Source: Alishewanella agri BL06
GTDB taxonomy: Bacteria; Pseudomonadota; Gammaproteobacteria; Enterobacterales; Alteromonadaceae
Reading direction: 5' to 3'
Length of the DNA stretch: 64,000 nucleotides
NCBI RefSeq assembly: GCF_000272005.1
Contig: NZ_AKKU01000003.1
Span: 1 to 64,000, forward strand
Under the pieces are notes generated by a model that searched no databases, was not told the origin of the DNA, and worked only from the letters and a program-made list of their open reading frames with translations. A program made the translations under genes and the position numbers. Below are positions 41,926 to 51,917 of the stretch, one piece after another. The stretch's first letter is position 1. Each line of letters opens with the position of its first letter.

Positions 41926-43749
41926 CTAGATAAATTCCGTTGTTTCGACGTAAAGTGATAGATTTTCAGCATGCTCTAGTTCTTGTTCGCTGAAATCGGA
42001 GAGCTTTGGATTAAGTATTGTATTTAGTAACGCTAGGTTGTTTTTGATTACCTTGCCGAATGGAGTATCCAAGATTCTGCTATTTTGAATTTTGATTAAA
42101 TAATCCCTTTTCATAGCGAATAGTTTCGGTAAGTCGGTTTCAGTAATAATTACATTTGGACAGCTTAGGCACATGTTATAAGTACTACACGGTTTTCCTG
42201 GTATGTAACTTGGCAAGGTTTTTACAGTGTCAGGAGGATCAAAAATATTTCTGCACGTTGCTAGAGGTGTAGATAATGGTTGTGATGTTTTAATTAGTTC
42301 TGGTGACGAGGTTACTTTCGCATTTTTAATTGATATCGCAGAGTGAGCGTTGACGTGAATCTCAATTAACTTTTCTTTTATTTTACCTCTGGCGATTTGT
42401 CCAAAGTCATGAATGTCAAGGTATCTCATTGTCGTATAAATATTTTTGTGGCCCATTAGCAGCTGGATTTCTCTAATCGATACCCCTTGCGCTATCAAGT
42501 CGCTAACAAATGTTGGTCTGAACCTTGTAGTTTGTATTAATTGGCAACCATCAGATTCATTCAAAATGTTATGGCGCTTTGAGAATTTAGCTATGGCTGC
42601 ACCAAGGCTAGAATAGTTTGGTAAATGCCTGATTGCGCCATTTGCTAACTCGAAGAGCCAAAGTTTGTTTTTTTGCGAGATAGAGGCACGATCTCTAAGA
42701 GATGACGTCAATCTGATGACTGTCTCGAAAATCGTTTTAACTTCGTTGCCCTGGCTGGTAGTCAACCATTGGAGATCGGCTTTGAAAATATCGAGATGAT
42801 ATAGCTTTTGGCCATCTGAACGTTCTTTCCAATAACGAAGGCAAGGTTTTCCAGTGGCTGGGTGACTGGTAACCAGGTCGTCAATTTCGAGCGCATATAT
42901 GGACTCAACATTCATTCCCGTGACTTGAAGCAACTTAAAGAAAAATGGTAACAAATGCTCCATCGTAACTCTGCAAAGAATGCCCCAGGGTTCAAAGGCA
43001 TCGCTATAAAAAGCCTTATTATTTTTAATAATTTGGTCAGGTGATCGATTTACTCTGGAACTCTGCAATTCGGTCGAGCTTCTAACCGAGTTACAGTCCA
43101 TTCGATTCTCAAATAACCAGCGTGCATCATCTAAAGTCAGGGAACTATCGTTGTCTAAAAGCCGTTTTTCTTGAGTATCAAAGTAAGGTCGTCCTAAACC
43201 GGTTAGAAGATATGGCCGAGTAAACTCTGAGTACATCTTGATATCATGATTAATCGCATTTGTTATGCATTCTTTTTCCTTATCGGAATAAGGTTTATAT
43301 CGCTCTGTAACCCTTGTGGTGTAGCAAAATGAACGTGGCAAATAAAAGCGAAGGAAGTCTGGAGTTTTAAGCTCTATAGCTCTATTTAATACGTTTTTAT
43401 AGGTGCTCTGCAATACATTGGCATAACGATTGTGAATCTTTTCTTCAAGCATGCAATGCTTTAAATAAACGTGGAACTCATCCAAGGAATACTCATTAAA
43501 TACTTTTGGTAGGTACAAGAGACGATTACCAAATTTGGTTTTCATGAAGGTTGAGACATACTTGAATGTACATTTTACGTCCCCGCGATGAGAACTACTG
43601 ATGGTAATCTTGAGCTGGCAGGCGAATAAGTGCATTAATTGTTTGTGTGGTTCAGCTTGAGTAGGAGCCACTAAATCTGAAAAAGTAGTAACAGGAAGGG
43701 ATTGTAGTTTCTCCCATTGCGCTTTGCTTCCTTTGCGAGATGGGGTCAT
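41926..43749 (-). CDS. tfp: Tyrosine-recombinase-fold protein with degenerate active site (Tfp-like)
   Basis: A 607-residue protein with a recombinase C-terminal fold: IREIQLLMGHKNIYTTMRYLDI retains LMGH and the Tyr, but the first catalytic Arg is replaced (VTGMNVESIYAL, Asn where Arg is expected) and the HxxR box reads TTRFRPTFV. It also has a Cys cluster near residue 525 (CSTYNMCLSC). Such a non-catalytic or weakly catalytic partner between two recombinases is the hallmark of the intA-tfp-intB-cfp set (TnpB in Tn554 is the older parallel). It overlaps the intA stop by four bases. Length is normal for the group. Confidence 0.8.
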   Translation of the reverse strand: MTPSRKGSKAQWEKLQSLPVTTFSDLVAPTQAEPHKQLMHLFACQLKITISSSHRGDVKCTFKYVSTFMKTKFGNRLLYLPKVFNEYSLDEFHVYLKHCMLEEKIHNRYANVLQSTYKNVLNRAIELKTPDFLRFYLPRSFCYTTRVTERYKPYSDKEKECITNAINHDIKMYSEFTRPYLLTGLGRPYFDTQEKRLLDNDSSLTLDDARWLFENRMDCNSVRSSTELQSSRVNRSPDQIIKNNKAFYSDAFEPWGILCRVTMEHLLPFFFKLLQVTGMNVESIYALEIDDLVTSHPATGKPCLRYWKERSDGQKLYHLDIFKADLQWLTTSQGNEVKTIFETVIRLTSSLRDRASISQKNKLWLFELANGAIRHLPNYSSLGAAIAKFSKRHNILNESDGCQLIQTTRFRPTFVSDLIAQGVSIREIQLLMGHKNIYTTMRYLDIHDFGQIARGKIKEKLIEIHVNAHSAISIKNAKVTSSPELIKTSQPLSTPLATCRNIFDPPDTVKTLPSYIPGKPCSTYNMCLSCPNVIITETDLPKLFAMKRDYLIKIQNSRILDTPFGKVIKNNLALLNTILNPKLSDFSEQELEHAENLSLYVETTEFI

Positions 43750-44990
43750 TTTTTTTCCTTAATGGATATTCTAAGTTGAGTCTTCTGAGTCAACCGTTCC
43801 ATTCTTTCGGCTTTAGTTAATAGCTCGCCGTTGCTGTCAGTTAAAGTTTTATAAAGCTCCAAGGGAATTTTAGTATAAACTTCTGTACTACTTAAATATG
43901 CATGACCTAATGATTTTTGTACTACGGCAAGTCTATCAACATAGGTTTGCCCTAAATCTGGTGATTGAAGTAAATCATATGCATATCCGTGTCGAAGTTT
44001 ATGAGGGGATATGGATTTTGATAATACTTGTCTTTTTACAGCTCGCTGAGAAAGTCTCTCTAATAATTTTGACAAGCACTTCGCTGTGATAGGTTTCCCC
44101 AAACCATTAAAGAAAGCTGGAGTTTCAGACGCGGAGGAATATTTTCTTGCGTGCTTTTTGAACAGTGGAGAGGCGTGATACCTGAGAACACGCTCCAATG
44201 TCGCTTTGCTTACAAGAGTCATTCTTTGTTTTTTGTTACCATTGCGACCTTTTACGCCTTGTATTGAAATAGGTGCATATGGCATAGATACTGGTTTATC
44301 GGTATTGCGTGAGATTAGTTTCTGGCTGTTGAATTCAATTGCATCTATTAAGTCTTGCTTAGTAACATTTTCTAACTCAGCTCTTCTGATACCGGAATCA
44401 AAAATAAATTGTAATACGACCCTTTCTCGTTCTGACTGTGTCTGCTCCATTAGTTTGGTTAATTCGTCGACTGAACAAGAAATCACGAGCTTTTGCTTTA
44501 CAGGTCCGCTTATCAAACCAGCTGAATAAGGACTTTTTTCGATATACGCGTCTCTTAGTTCTTGCACTTGATACAAAAAATTGTGAATAAAGGCTTGGAG
44601 AGTTGAGTCTCGATTTCTGATAGTAGCTGTCGACAAATCCTGAGTACTTCGGAGTTCTGCTAAATACTCCTCGATCATGAATTTCGAAACAGAGAGAAAA
44701 GCTTCGTCTAACGATGAGTTTTTGAACTCACGACGTTTTTTTAGAAATGTTAAAAAATAAGTTAAATTTTTTGCGTATGTTTTGGCAGTTTCTCTGCTAA
44801 TTTTCCTGTTACGTAAATTGTATGAGAGAAACTCTGAGATCAGTGGTAATACCCTGAAGTTTTGATCATAAGCTACTGCACCCGAAAGGTTTTCTGATTT
44901 GGATAACCAAACACCATCGTCCTCATTTAGCAATGACAGAGAGAGGTCCACTGTTTCATTGTCAGAAACGTAGAAATTAAATTGCTCCAT
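43746..44990 (-). CDS. intA: Tyrosine recombinase/integrase (IntA-like)
   Basis: A 414-residue integrase with all catalytic residues visible: Arg in DSGIRRAELENV, Lys region SIQGVKGRNGNKKQRM, HxxR in ISPHKLRHGYA, His in KSLGHAYLSS and nucleophile Tyr in TEVYTKI. The N-terminal SAM-like DNA-binding domain spans about residues 50-150 (LSYNLRNRKISRETAKTYAKN). It is the first gene of the quartet and lies 120 bases from the element's end, reading away from it. It should catalyse excision and integration at the bcp site with its partners. Confidence 0.92.
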   Translation of the reverse strand: MEQFNFYVSDNETVDLSLSLLNEDDGVWLSKSENLSGAVAYDQNFRVLPLISEFLSYNLRNRKISRETAKTYAKNLTYFLTFLKKRREFKNSSLDEAFLSVSKFMIEEYLAELRSTQDLSTATIRNRDSTLQAFIHNFLYQVQELRDAYIEKSPYSAGLISGPVKQKLVISCSVDELTKLMEQTQSERERVVLQFIFDSGIRRAELENVTKQDLIDAIEFNSQKLISRNTDKPVSMPYAPISIQGVKGRNGNKKQRMTLVSKATLERVLRYHASPLFKKHARKYSSASETPAFFNGLGKPITAKCLSKLLERLSQRAVKRQVLSKSISPHKLRHGYAYDLLQSPDLGQTYVDRLAVVQKSLGHAYLSSTEVYTKIPLELYKTLTDSNGELLTKAERMERLTQKTQLRISIKEKK

Positions 44991-45015
44991 AAAAGCACAC
45001 TTTGCTAATTGGTAT

Positions 45016-45113
45016 TGTGCATTTCTAAAGCGTAGTAGTAAATTTGGAAATTTACAGGGAAGGATATAACTCTTTCAGCGTATACTGTGCAGGAATTTAA
45101 TGGGGGTATAAAT
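45016..45113. repeat. Right end of the element with recombinase-site candidates
   Basis: TGTGCATTTCTAAAG (45016-45030) also occurs near the other end as GTGCAATTTCTAAAG (19361-19375, same strand). TAAATTT-GG-AAATTTA (45039-45054) is a 7-bp palindrome with a 2-base centre. The terminal motif TTTATACCCCCATTAAA (minus strand, about 45111 to 45095) mirrors the other terminus. These are candidate binding sites for the recombinases or for the XRE regulator. Confidence 0.55.
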
Positions 45114-45474
45114 GTAAGCCATCATATTCTTTACCCATAAATTTTTTACGGCCCCAAACGCCGAAGGCTTCCGCTACCTGATGGTCTTCATCGGATAACA
45201 GCGTAAAATTGAGTTGATCACGCTCGGCAAATTTGGCCAGCCGGGCCGGTGCATCGGTACTAATGCCCACGACCTGCACGCCGGCGTCTGCCAGCGTTTT
45301 CTGACTATCACGTAGCGCACAGGCTTGCACAGTACAACCTGGCGTCATCGCTTTCGGATAAAAGTACGCTAAAACCCGGCCTTGCTTGAGTAAGCTCGAG
45401 AGTTGTACCGGTTGTTGCTGTTGGTCTAATAGTGTGAAGTCGGGGGCCTGTTGGCCGGCGGTCAGGGTTTGCAT
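45097..45474 (-). pseudogene. bcp: 5' fragment of host bcp, cut by the island
   Basis: Codons 1-121 of host Bcp (FTLLDQQQQPVQL; peroxidatic Cys in MTPGCTVQACALRDS; GRKKFMGKEYDGLH), then four foreign codons (LYPH) and a stop at 45097. The last host codon is the His at 45112-45114. About 35 C-terminal residues are missing, including the conserved R-x-x-F-L-I strand; these remain at 19201-19308. The catalytic cysteines remain, but the fold is incomplete and probably unstable. It lies downstream of gcvR as in E. coli. Confidence 0.92.
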
Positions 45475-45483
45475 AAGGGATCC

Positions 45484-46005
45484 TTATTGTTGGGCCTGAA
45501 AGTGTCCGCTCAGGCCAAGTTGTTGCATTAGAACAGCCAGTTCGTGTGCGATAATTGCAGCGTCAACGCCTTCAGGGAGTTCTAACGTCATCTGCGTATG
45601 CATCATTACACAATCAGGCTCAGCATGGGTTTCCGACTGCAAAGAGCCGATATAAATATTATGTGCTGCCAGCAGGCCGGTAATCGCACCTAGTGTGCCG
45701 ACCCGGTCCGGGCCGCTGTAGTCCAATACGTAATGTGCAACCACCTGTGTACGTGGTCGCCCCGTTGTACGTTTACTCATGGTGGTTAGATCAAGTTCCA
45801 GCCCTAAGGCTGGCAATAAATGCTCGATGCGGCTAATGGCGGCCAGATCGCCAGCCAATAGCATAATAAAGGTGAACTCATTGCCAAAAATGGCCATGCG
45901 GCTATCAATAATATTGCAATTACACTCGGTAACCAGCCGGGCCAGCTTACTAACAATACCGGTTCTATCCGGCCCGATAGCAGTCACTACCAGTTGTTGG
46001 GGCAT
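45484..46005 (-). CDS. gcvR: Glycine cleavage system transcriptional repressor, ACT-domain
   Basis: A 173-residue protein with two ACT domains (about residues 3-75 and 90-165): QLVVTAIGPDRTGIVSKLARLV and YVLDYSGPDRVGTLGAITGLL. In E. coli GcvR represses gcvTHP by binding GcvA. ATG 46005 has AGGA six bases upstream; the frame extends 38 codons further, into the divergent dapA promoter. It is upstream of bcp and divergent from dapA, the E. coli arrangement. Confidence 0.9.
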   Translation of the reverse strand: MPQQLVVTAIGPDRTGIVSKLARLVTECNCNIIDSRMAIFGNEFTFIMLLAGDLAAISRIEHLLPALGLELDLTTMSKRTTGRPRTQVVAHYVLDYSGPDRVGTLGAITGLLAAHNIYIGSLQSETHAEPDCVMMHTQMTLELPEGVDAAIIAHELAVLMQQLGLSGHFQAQQ

Positions 46006-46187
46006 AATAATCCTTGTGCTTAAAGCGAATAACAACGGGATAAAGCAGCGAGGGCGCAGTTTAACATACCGATTATTAATGTCACCTGCGGCACGGTTTA
46101 GGCTGCAGGACGAATGCATTCTTGTGTTTACTGGCCGCTATCTTTAACATAGGCGGCCATTTCATAAGATTGCGGAGCCGAAGTAAG

Positions 46188-47063
46188 ATGTTCAGAGGTA
46201 GTTTCGTGGCCCTTATTACCCCAATGACCGAGCAGGGGCAGGTAGATGTAGCCAGTTTAAGTAAACTGGTGGACTTTCACCTGAAACAAGGCAGCGATGG
46301 TCTGGTCATTATGGGCACTACCGGTGAAGCGGCGACGCTAAGCCTTGCCGAACAACATGCGGTTTTGCAACAGGTTTGCCAGCAGGTTAACGGTCAAATA
46401 CCGGTGCTTGCCGGTAATGGCGCCATGGCGACCAGTGACGCTATCGAGAAAACGCGTTATTTCGCAGATTTGCCAATTGATGGCTATTTAACGGTAACGC
46501 CGTTTTATAACAAACCCACCCAAAAAGGTATGCTGGCGCATTTTCAGGCGGTTGCCGCCGCAACAGATAAACCGGTGCTGTTATACAACGTGCCGGGGCG
46601 TACCGGGGTAGACTTATTACCAGAAACGGTAGCTGAGCTGGCAAAAGTGCCAAATATTGTCGGTATTAAAGAGGCCACCGGATCTTTGACGCGCCTGACT
46701 GCTTTACAACAACAATGCCCAGCCAATTTTTTACTGCTAAGTGGTGACGATGCCAGTTTTGCTGATTTTATGCTGGCTGGCGGCCATGGCGTGATTTCTG
46801 TCACGGCGAACGTAGCTCCGGCAACGATGGCGGCGATTTGTCAGGCCGCCGGTGCTGGTGATGTTGAGCGGGTTAAAACGCTGGATAGCCGTTTGCAGGC
46901 TTTGCATCGTGACTTATTTATCGAATCCAACCCCATTCCAACCAAATGGGCATTAAAACATATGGGGTTATTACAGTCGGATTTTCTGCGCTTACCGCTT
47001 ACCCGGCTGGAACCAATTAATCAAAGTGCAATCGAACAGGCATTACAACAAGCCGGTATATAA
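46188..47063 (+). CDS. dapA: 4-hydroxy-tetrahydrodipicolinate synthase
   Basis: A 291-residue class I aldolase that condenses pyruvate with aspartate semialdehyde, the committed step to lysine and diaminopimelate. Start ATG 46188 (MFRGSFVALITPM) matches the family; the open frame begins 22 codons earlier. Visible motifs: GTTGEAATLS (residues 43-52), pyruvate-site YNVPGRTGVDLLPE and catalytic Lys in IVGIKEATGS (Lys161 by E. coli numbering). It heads dapA-bamC, with purC after. Confidence 0.96.
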   Translation: MFRGSFVALITPMTEQGQVDVASLSKLVDFHLKQGSDGLVIMGTTGEAATLSLAEQHAVLQQVCQQVNGQIPVLAGNGAMATSDAIEKTRYFADLPIDGYLTVTPFYNKPTQKGMLAHFQAVAAATDKPVLLYNVPGRTGVDLLPETVAELAKVPNIVGIKEATGSLTRLTALQQQCPANFLLLSGDDASFADFMLAGGHGVISVTANVAPATMAAICQAAGAGDVERVKTLDSRLQALHRDLFIESNPIPTKWALKHMGLLQSDFLRLPLTRLEPINQSAIEQALQQAGI

Positions 47064-47080
47064 GAGCAGGAGTAGTTTAG

Positions 47081-48139
47081 GTGCAAAAGTGGGCTAAAGG
47101 ATGTGTCGCGATCAGCGTGCTGTTAAGTGGCTGTGCGGTATTTGAAAAAGACGCGACGGAAGACCGCCGTGCTGAGCAGATAAACTTAAAGATCCCGGCT
47201 GGTTTGGCGGTACCTAATCAACCGTCAGCTTATGATATTCCGCAGGTACAAACCTCGGGCGCGACTCAGGTTGATAAAAAGTCACCCACTTTAATCCTGG
47301 CTACGGCAACCAGCAGCAGGCTGGATGAGGAAGAGAAGCAAGCCCGGGTTTGGTTTGAACGTAATGATTATACCGGCGAATTACTGCCTTTCGTGCAGAA
47401 TCAGCTACAGGCGTTTTTTGCCAGTCAGGAGATCGGTTTGACACAAACTGACGAGCAAGGCCTGGTGTATCAGACTGACTGGATTAAGCGTTCAAAAAGT
47501 TCTGGTTTTTGGTTGTGGAAAGAAGAACAGGCTGTCGATCAGCTGCGCTATCAGATAGAGCTGGCGCCAAGGCCACACGGCCGGGCACTGAGTGCAACCG
47601 TAACCTTACTAGAGCATCAGTTTTTCGATGCGGGTACGGCACTAAACGCCCAGGAAGCGAAAGCAGCAGAGGTGAATTTACTGAACCGGTTGATCAACCA
47701 GGTAGCGATTACTGAAGTACAAATCGCCAGAGAATTACGTCAGCAAGTTGCTGCAGTGTCGCTGGAGCCGGGGCTGGATAATGCAGGTAACCCGGCATTG
47801 TTATCAACACAGCCGATAGACGTAACCTGGTCGCAATTGGAAGTGCTGTTCGGTGAATTAAACCTGACCGTGACAGATTTTGATCGCTCAGTGTTTACCT
47901 ATTTTGTCAGTTATACCCGTCCTGAACGCAGTATCTGGCGTGCGGTGACTTTCCGCGATGCGCCTTTAGGTCTGCCATTAGACAACGGTGACTATCAGTT
48001 AGTATTGTCGAGAACAGCGAATAATGGCACCGCAATCAGCTGGTTGAACAAAAATGGCGAACCCTTATCGCCGGCTCAGGTTACTGCCTTGTTAGATCCG
48101 GTGGTCGCGGCAATTCGGGCCTCAGGTGCCGAGTTGTAA
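47081..48139 (+). CDS. bamC: Outer-membrane assembly lipoprotein BamC
   Basis: A 352-residue lipoprotein. The signal ends in lipobox LLSGC (Cys18). An unstructured N-terminal region that lies on BamD (about residues 25-95) precedes two helix-grip domains (about 100-220 and 235-350). BamC is part of the BAM complex that inserts outer-membrane beta-barrels. Start GTG 47081 follows AGCAGGAG. It is 17 bases downstream of dapA, as in E. coli (nlpB). Confidence 0.92.
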   Translation: MQKWAKGCVAISVLLSGCAVFEKDATEDRRAEQINLKIPAGLAVPNQPSAYDIPQVQTSGATQVDKKSPTLILATATSSRLDEEEKQARVWFERNDYTGELLPFVQNQLQAFFASQEIGLTQTDEQGLVYQTDWIKRSKSSGFWLWKEEQAVDQLRYQIELAPRPHGRALSATVTLLEHQFFDAGTALNAQEAKAAEVNLLNRLINQVAITEVQIARELRQQVAAVSLEPGLDNAGNPALLSTQPIDVTWSQLEVLFGELNLTVTDFDRSVFTYFVSYTRPERSIWRAVTFRDAPLGLPLDNGDYQLVLSRTANNGTAISWLNKNGEPLSPAQVTALLDPVVAAIRASGAEL

Positions 48140-48224
48140 GATCGGAGAAAAAGTCATTTGCGAACAGGCCAAAGCCCATTATACTTTGCGCCTGATTTTC
48201 AGTGCCCGCCGTCCGGAGTAAAAA

Positions 48225-48941
48225 ATGGTTCAAAAGACAACAGAGCTGTACCGTGGAAAAGCCAAGACTGTGTATCACACTACAGACGAGAATCTGCTGG
48301 TATTACACTTTCGCAACGATACCTCAGCCTTTGATGGTGAGCGTATTGAGCAGCTCGATCGCAAAGGCATGATCAACAATAAGTTTAACTTCTTTATCAT
48401 GCAAAAGCTGGAGCAGGCCGGGATCCCGACGCAAGCCGAGCAGTTACTGAGTGACGATGAAGTACTGGTAAAAAAATTAACGATGATTCCGGTAGAGTGC
48501 GTGATCCGCAATTATGCTGCCGGTTCTTTAGTGCGCCGTCTGGGTGTCAGCGAAGGGCAGCAGTTGACGCCGCCGACTTTTGAGCTGTTTTTAAAGAACG
48601 ACGCGCTGCACGACCCTATGGTCAATGAGTCACTGGCGGTGTCCTTCGGTTGGGCCACGGCGGAACAACTGGCAGAAATGAAGCGTCTGACTTACAAAGC
48701 TAACGAAGTATTATCTGCGCTGTTTGATGCGGCCGGTATGCTGCTGGTTGACTTTAAACTGGAATTTGGTTTGTTTAAGGGCCAAATCGTGCTGGGTGAT
48801 GAGTTCTCACCAGATGGTTGCCGGCTGTGGGATAAAGCAACCCGCAAAAAACTGGATAAAGATCGCTTCCGCCAAGGCCTTGGCGGCGTAGTTGAAGCCT
48901 ACGAGGAAGTGGCGCAACGCTTAGGCGTGAATCTCGGGTAA
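48225..48941 (+). CDS. purC: SAICAR synthetase
   Basis: A 238-residue enzyme (E. coli 237) of purine biosynthesis that joins aspartate to CAIR using ATP. Motifs: [11 protein letters not shown] (P-loop-like, residues 7-17), [20 protein letters not shown] (about 85-96) and VDFKLEFG, followed by [17 protein letters not shown] 48225 has GGAGT six bases upstream. It lies after bamC, 85 bases away, probably with its own promoter. Confidence 0.97.
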   Translation: MVQKTTELYRGKAKTVYHTTDENLLVLHFRNDTSAFDGERIEQLDRKGMINNKFNFFIMQKLEQAGIPTQAEQLLSDDEVLVKKLTMIPVECVIRNYAAGSLVRRLGVSEGQQLTPPTFELFLKNDALHDPMVNESLAVSFGWATAEQLAEMKRLTYKANEVLSALFDAAGMLLVDFKLEFGLFKGQIVLGDEFSPDGCRLWDKATRKKLDKDRFRQGLGGVVEAYEEVAQRLGVNLG

Positions 48942-48950
48942 TACCGTCAG

Positions 48951-48978
48951 AATAAAGCCACCGTCAGGTGGCTTTATT
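48951..48978 (+). terminator. Rho-independent terminator of purC
   Basis: AATAAAGCCACC (48951-48962) pairs with GGTGGCTTTATT (48967-48978) around GTCA: a perfect 12-bp stem. Confidence 0.92.
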
Positions 48979-49036
48979 CTATCGTGCTTAGCTAGTCGGT
49001 AACACCGTTGCTGAAGTAAAGAAAACAGGAGTGTGC

Positions 49037-50101
49037 ATGGTGCAGAAAATTTGGTGTGTGCTGTTAAGCAGTTGGTTGCTGTTCAGCAGCGCTGTAATGG
49101 CTAAGCCTGAGCTGTATCAGGCTGAAGTGAGTGCCGAGCAAACTCAGCAACAATGGCAACGGGAAGCACTGACACAGATCCTGGTGCGGGTCACTGGTAA
49201 CCCGGATATTATGCAGCGTGCCGAGCTGCGGACCGAATTAAACAATGCCAGCAGCTATGTTAAGCAATTTGAAGCAGTAAGAGGCGAAGCCGGCAATAGG
49301 GTGCGGGTACTGTTGGATGCCGAGCGGATCCGGACTTTGCTGCAGCAACTTCAGATCCCGATCTGGGGCGGTCAGCGACCGGAAATGTTGTTCTGGATCG
49401 TTGAGCAAGCCGGCAGCGAGCGCCGTTTTGTGCGGCAGAGTGATGATCCCTGGCTGCAAGCCCTGACCCAGGTGATGGCTGAGCAGGCGCTACCTTTAAC
49501 CTTGCCGCTTTATGATATCGATGACTTATTAAACCTAACCGAAAATGACGTCTGGGGCGGCTTCTGGGAGCCGATTTTATTGGCCAGCAGTCGTTATCGG
49601 GTCAATGAAGTGGTGCTGTTATTACTGGAGCAGAGCAGCGATACCGAGTGGCGCCTGACAGCGATCCGCCAGCAGGCCGGGCAGCAACAGCGTGATGAGC
49701 TAACCGGCACCGATCAACAGAGCTTACTGCGCGATTATGCCGCCTTGCTCAGTCAGCAGTTGGCGCGGCAATATGCCATTTTATTGGATCCGGCGGCCGA
49801 GCAGCAGGTGCGGATCCGGGTGCAGGGTACCAGCAGTTTGCGGGATGTAGTGCTGTTGGAGCGGACCTTGGCTGCAACCCTGGGCATTAAGCAGGTAAAG
49901 TTGCTCAGTCAGGGCCAGCAACAAACCGAGCTGCAGCTGACGATTCAGGTATCACCAGCGCAATTACTGCAACTGCTTAACTTTGAACCCAGCCTGCAGC
50001 TGTTAACCGACAATAGTGCACCGCCAGCTTTTGACTGGGCTAATCCGGCGCCGGTGGTTACAGATGCGCCCCTGGCCGTTTATCAGCTAACTCGTCCCTG
50101 A
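49037..50101 (+). CDS. DUF2066 periplasmic protein
   Basis: A 354-residue protein with a Sec signal (ends SSAVMA). The N-terminal part fits DUF2066: LYQAEVSAEQTQQQWQREAL, LTQILVRVTGNPDI and VKQFEAV. The function is unknown; the gene is conserved directly upstream of hda in gammaproteobacteria, as here (stop and hda start adjoin). ATG 49037 with AGGAG five bases upstream is preferred to GTG 49031. Confidence 0.85.
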   Translation: MVQKIWCVLLSSWLLFSSAVMAKPELYQAEVSAEQTQQQWQREALTQILVRVTGNPDIMQRAELRTELNNASSYVKQFEAVRGEAGNRVRVLLDAERIRTLLQQLQIPIWGGQRPEMLFWIVEQAGSERRFVRQSDDPWLQALTQVMAEQALPLTLPLYDIDDLLNLTENDVWGGFWEPILLASSRYRVNEVVLLLLEQSSDTEWRLTAIRQQAGQQQRDELTGTDQQSLLRDYAALLSQQLARQYAILLDPAAEQQVRIRVQGTSSLRDVVLLERTLAATLGIKQVKLLSQGQQQTELQLTIQVSPAQLLQLLNFEPSLQLLTDNSAPPAFDWANPAPVVTDAPLAVYQLTRP

Positions 50102-50803
50102 ATGCAGCCATTGCAGTTTACGCTGGCGGTGACACTGCCAGAGGATGAAACCCTGGATAGCTTCTATGCGGCGGCAGAGAGCCCGGCGGTCAATTTTTTA
50201 AAGCATTACCTGCGACAACCCGCTGGCCAGGCACCGGTCTATCTGTTCGGTGCCAGTGGCAGCGGCAAATCGCATTTATTGTATGCCGCTTGTGTGCAGG
50301 CGCAGGAGCAGGGCCTAACCAGTCAGCTACTGACATTAGAGAATATGGCAGAGCTCAGTCCCCGGCTGCTGGATAATCTGGAGCAGTTGGATTTGGTCTG
50401 CCTGGATAATATTCAGGCTATTGCCGGTGAGCTGCACTGGCAGGTCGCGATCTTTGATCTCTACAACCGCCTGGTTGAGCAAGGCAAAGCCCTGATCATT
50501 GTCGGTAATCAGGCACCACAACAGCTGGGGATTACCCTGCCGGATCTGGTGTCGCGCTTACACGCCTGTACCAGCTTTCAACTGCGATTATTAAGTGATG
50601 ACGACAAACAGAAGCTGCTGCAACAAAAGGCCCGACTGCGCGGTATTGAGTTGCCGGATGAAGCGGCGCGTTATCTGCTGAACCATCATGATCGGGATAT
50701 CCGCTCGCTGGTCAGTATCCTGGATCGGCTCGATAAAGCCTCCATCGTACATCAGCGTAAGCTGACCATCCCCTTTATCCGCGAAACCCTGCAGGCCGGT
50801 TAA
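50102..50803 (+). CDS. hda: DnaA regulatory inactivator Hda
   Basis: A 233-residue AAA+ protein. Residues 1-8 (MQPLQFTL) begin with the QxxLxF-type clamp-binding motif by which Hda contacts the beta clamp. Walker A is GASGSGKSHL (about residues 56-65) and Walker B LVCLDNIQAI (about 98-107). With the clamp it promotes ATP hydrolysis by DnaA after initiation. It starts immediately after the DUF2066 gene. Confidence 0.94.
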   Translation: MQPLQFTLAVTLPEDETLDSFYAAAESPAVNFLKHYLRQPAGQAPVYLFGASGSGKSHLLYAACVQAQEQGLTSQLLTLENMAELSPRLLDNLEQLDLVCLDNIQAIAGELHWQVAIFDLYNRLVEQGKALIIVGNQAPQQLGITLPDLVSRLHACTSFQLRLLSDDDKQKLLQQKARLRGIELPDEAARYLLNHHDRDIRSLVSILDRLDKASIVHQRKLTIPFIRETLQAG

Positions 50804-50891
50804 AGGCCGTTTTACGGAAAAAGTCCAAAAAAATCCTTAACGTGCACTGCGTGGCGGCCGCATTTTATTGTATGATTAGCGGCTTTGATAA

Positions 50892-51902
<1,011 letters not shown>

Positions 51903-51917
51903 GCGGAGTAGCAAGCA

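Larger units (their letters stand above)
19306..45113. mobile_element. Integrative element of about 25.8 kb inserted in bcp
   Basis: The limits are set by the two halves of bcp. Reading inward, both ends share an imperfect inverted motif: TTTATGCTCCATAAAG (from 19313 on the plus strand) and TTTATACCCCCATTAAA (from about 45111 on the minus strand), each followed within 12 bases by TGCACA. The 45-kb end carries the four recombinase-type genes. The base composition is AT-rich except for the 25.0-32.9 kb block. Cargo: a bcp homologue, Argonaute, chromate-resistance, Gabija-like and retron-like modules. No conjugation genes are visible, so transfer between cells would need a helper plasmid. Exact crossover bases are uncertain by a few bases. 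Confidence 0.88.

Noticed and set aside
39398-44990. Tn554 or a RIT element as the identity of the recombinase genes
   Set aside because: Four genes with one degenerate recombinase and very large IntB/Tfp proteins fit the intA-tfp-intB-cfp plan better; RITs have three catalytic recombinases and Tn554 proteins are shorter. A profile search could still change this.
45039-45054. AT palindrome as a rho-independent terminator of bcp
   Set aside because: The stem is 7 A/T pairs with a 2-base centre and no T-tract; a protein-binding site is more likely.
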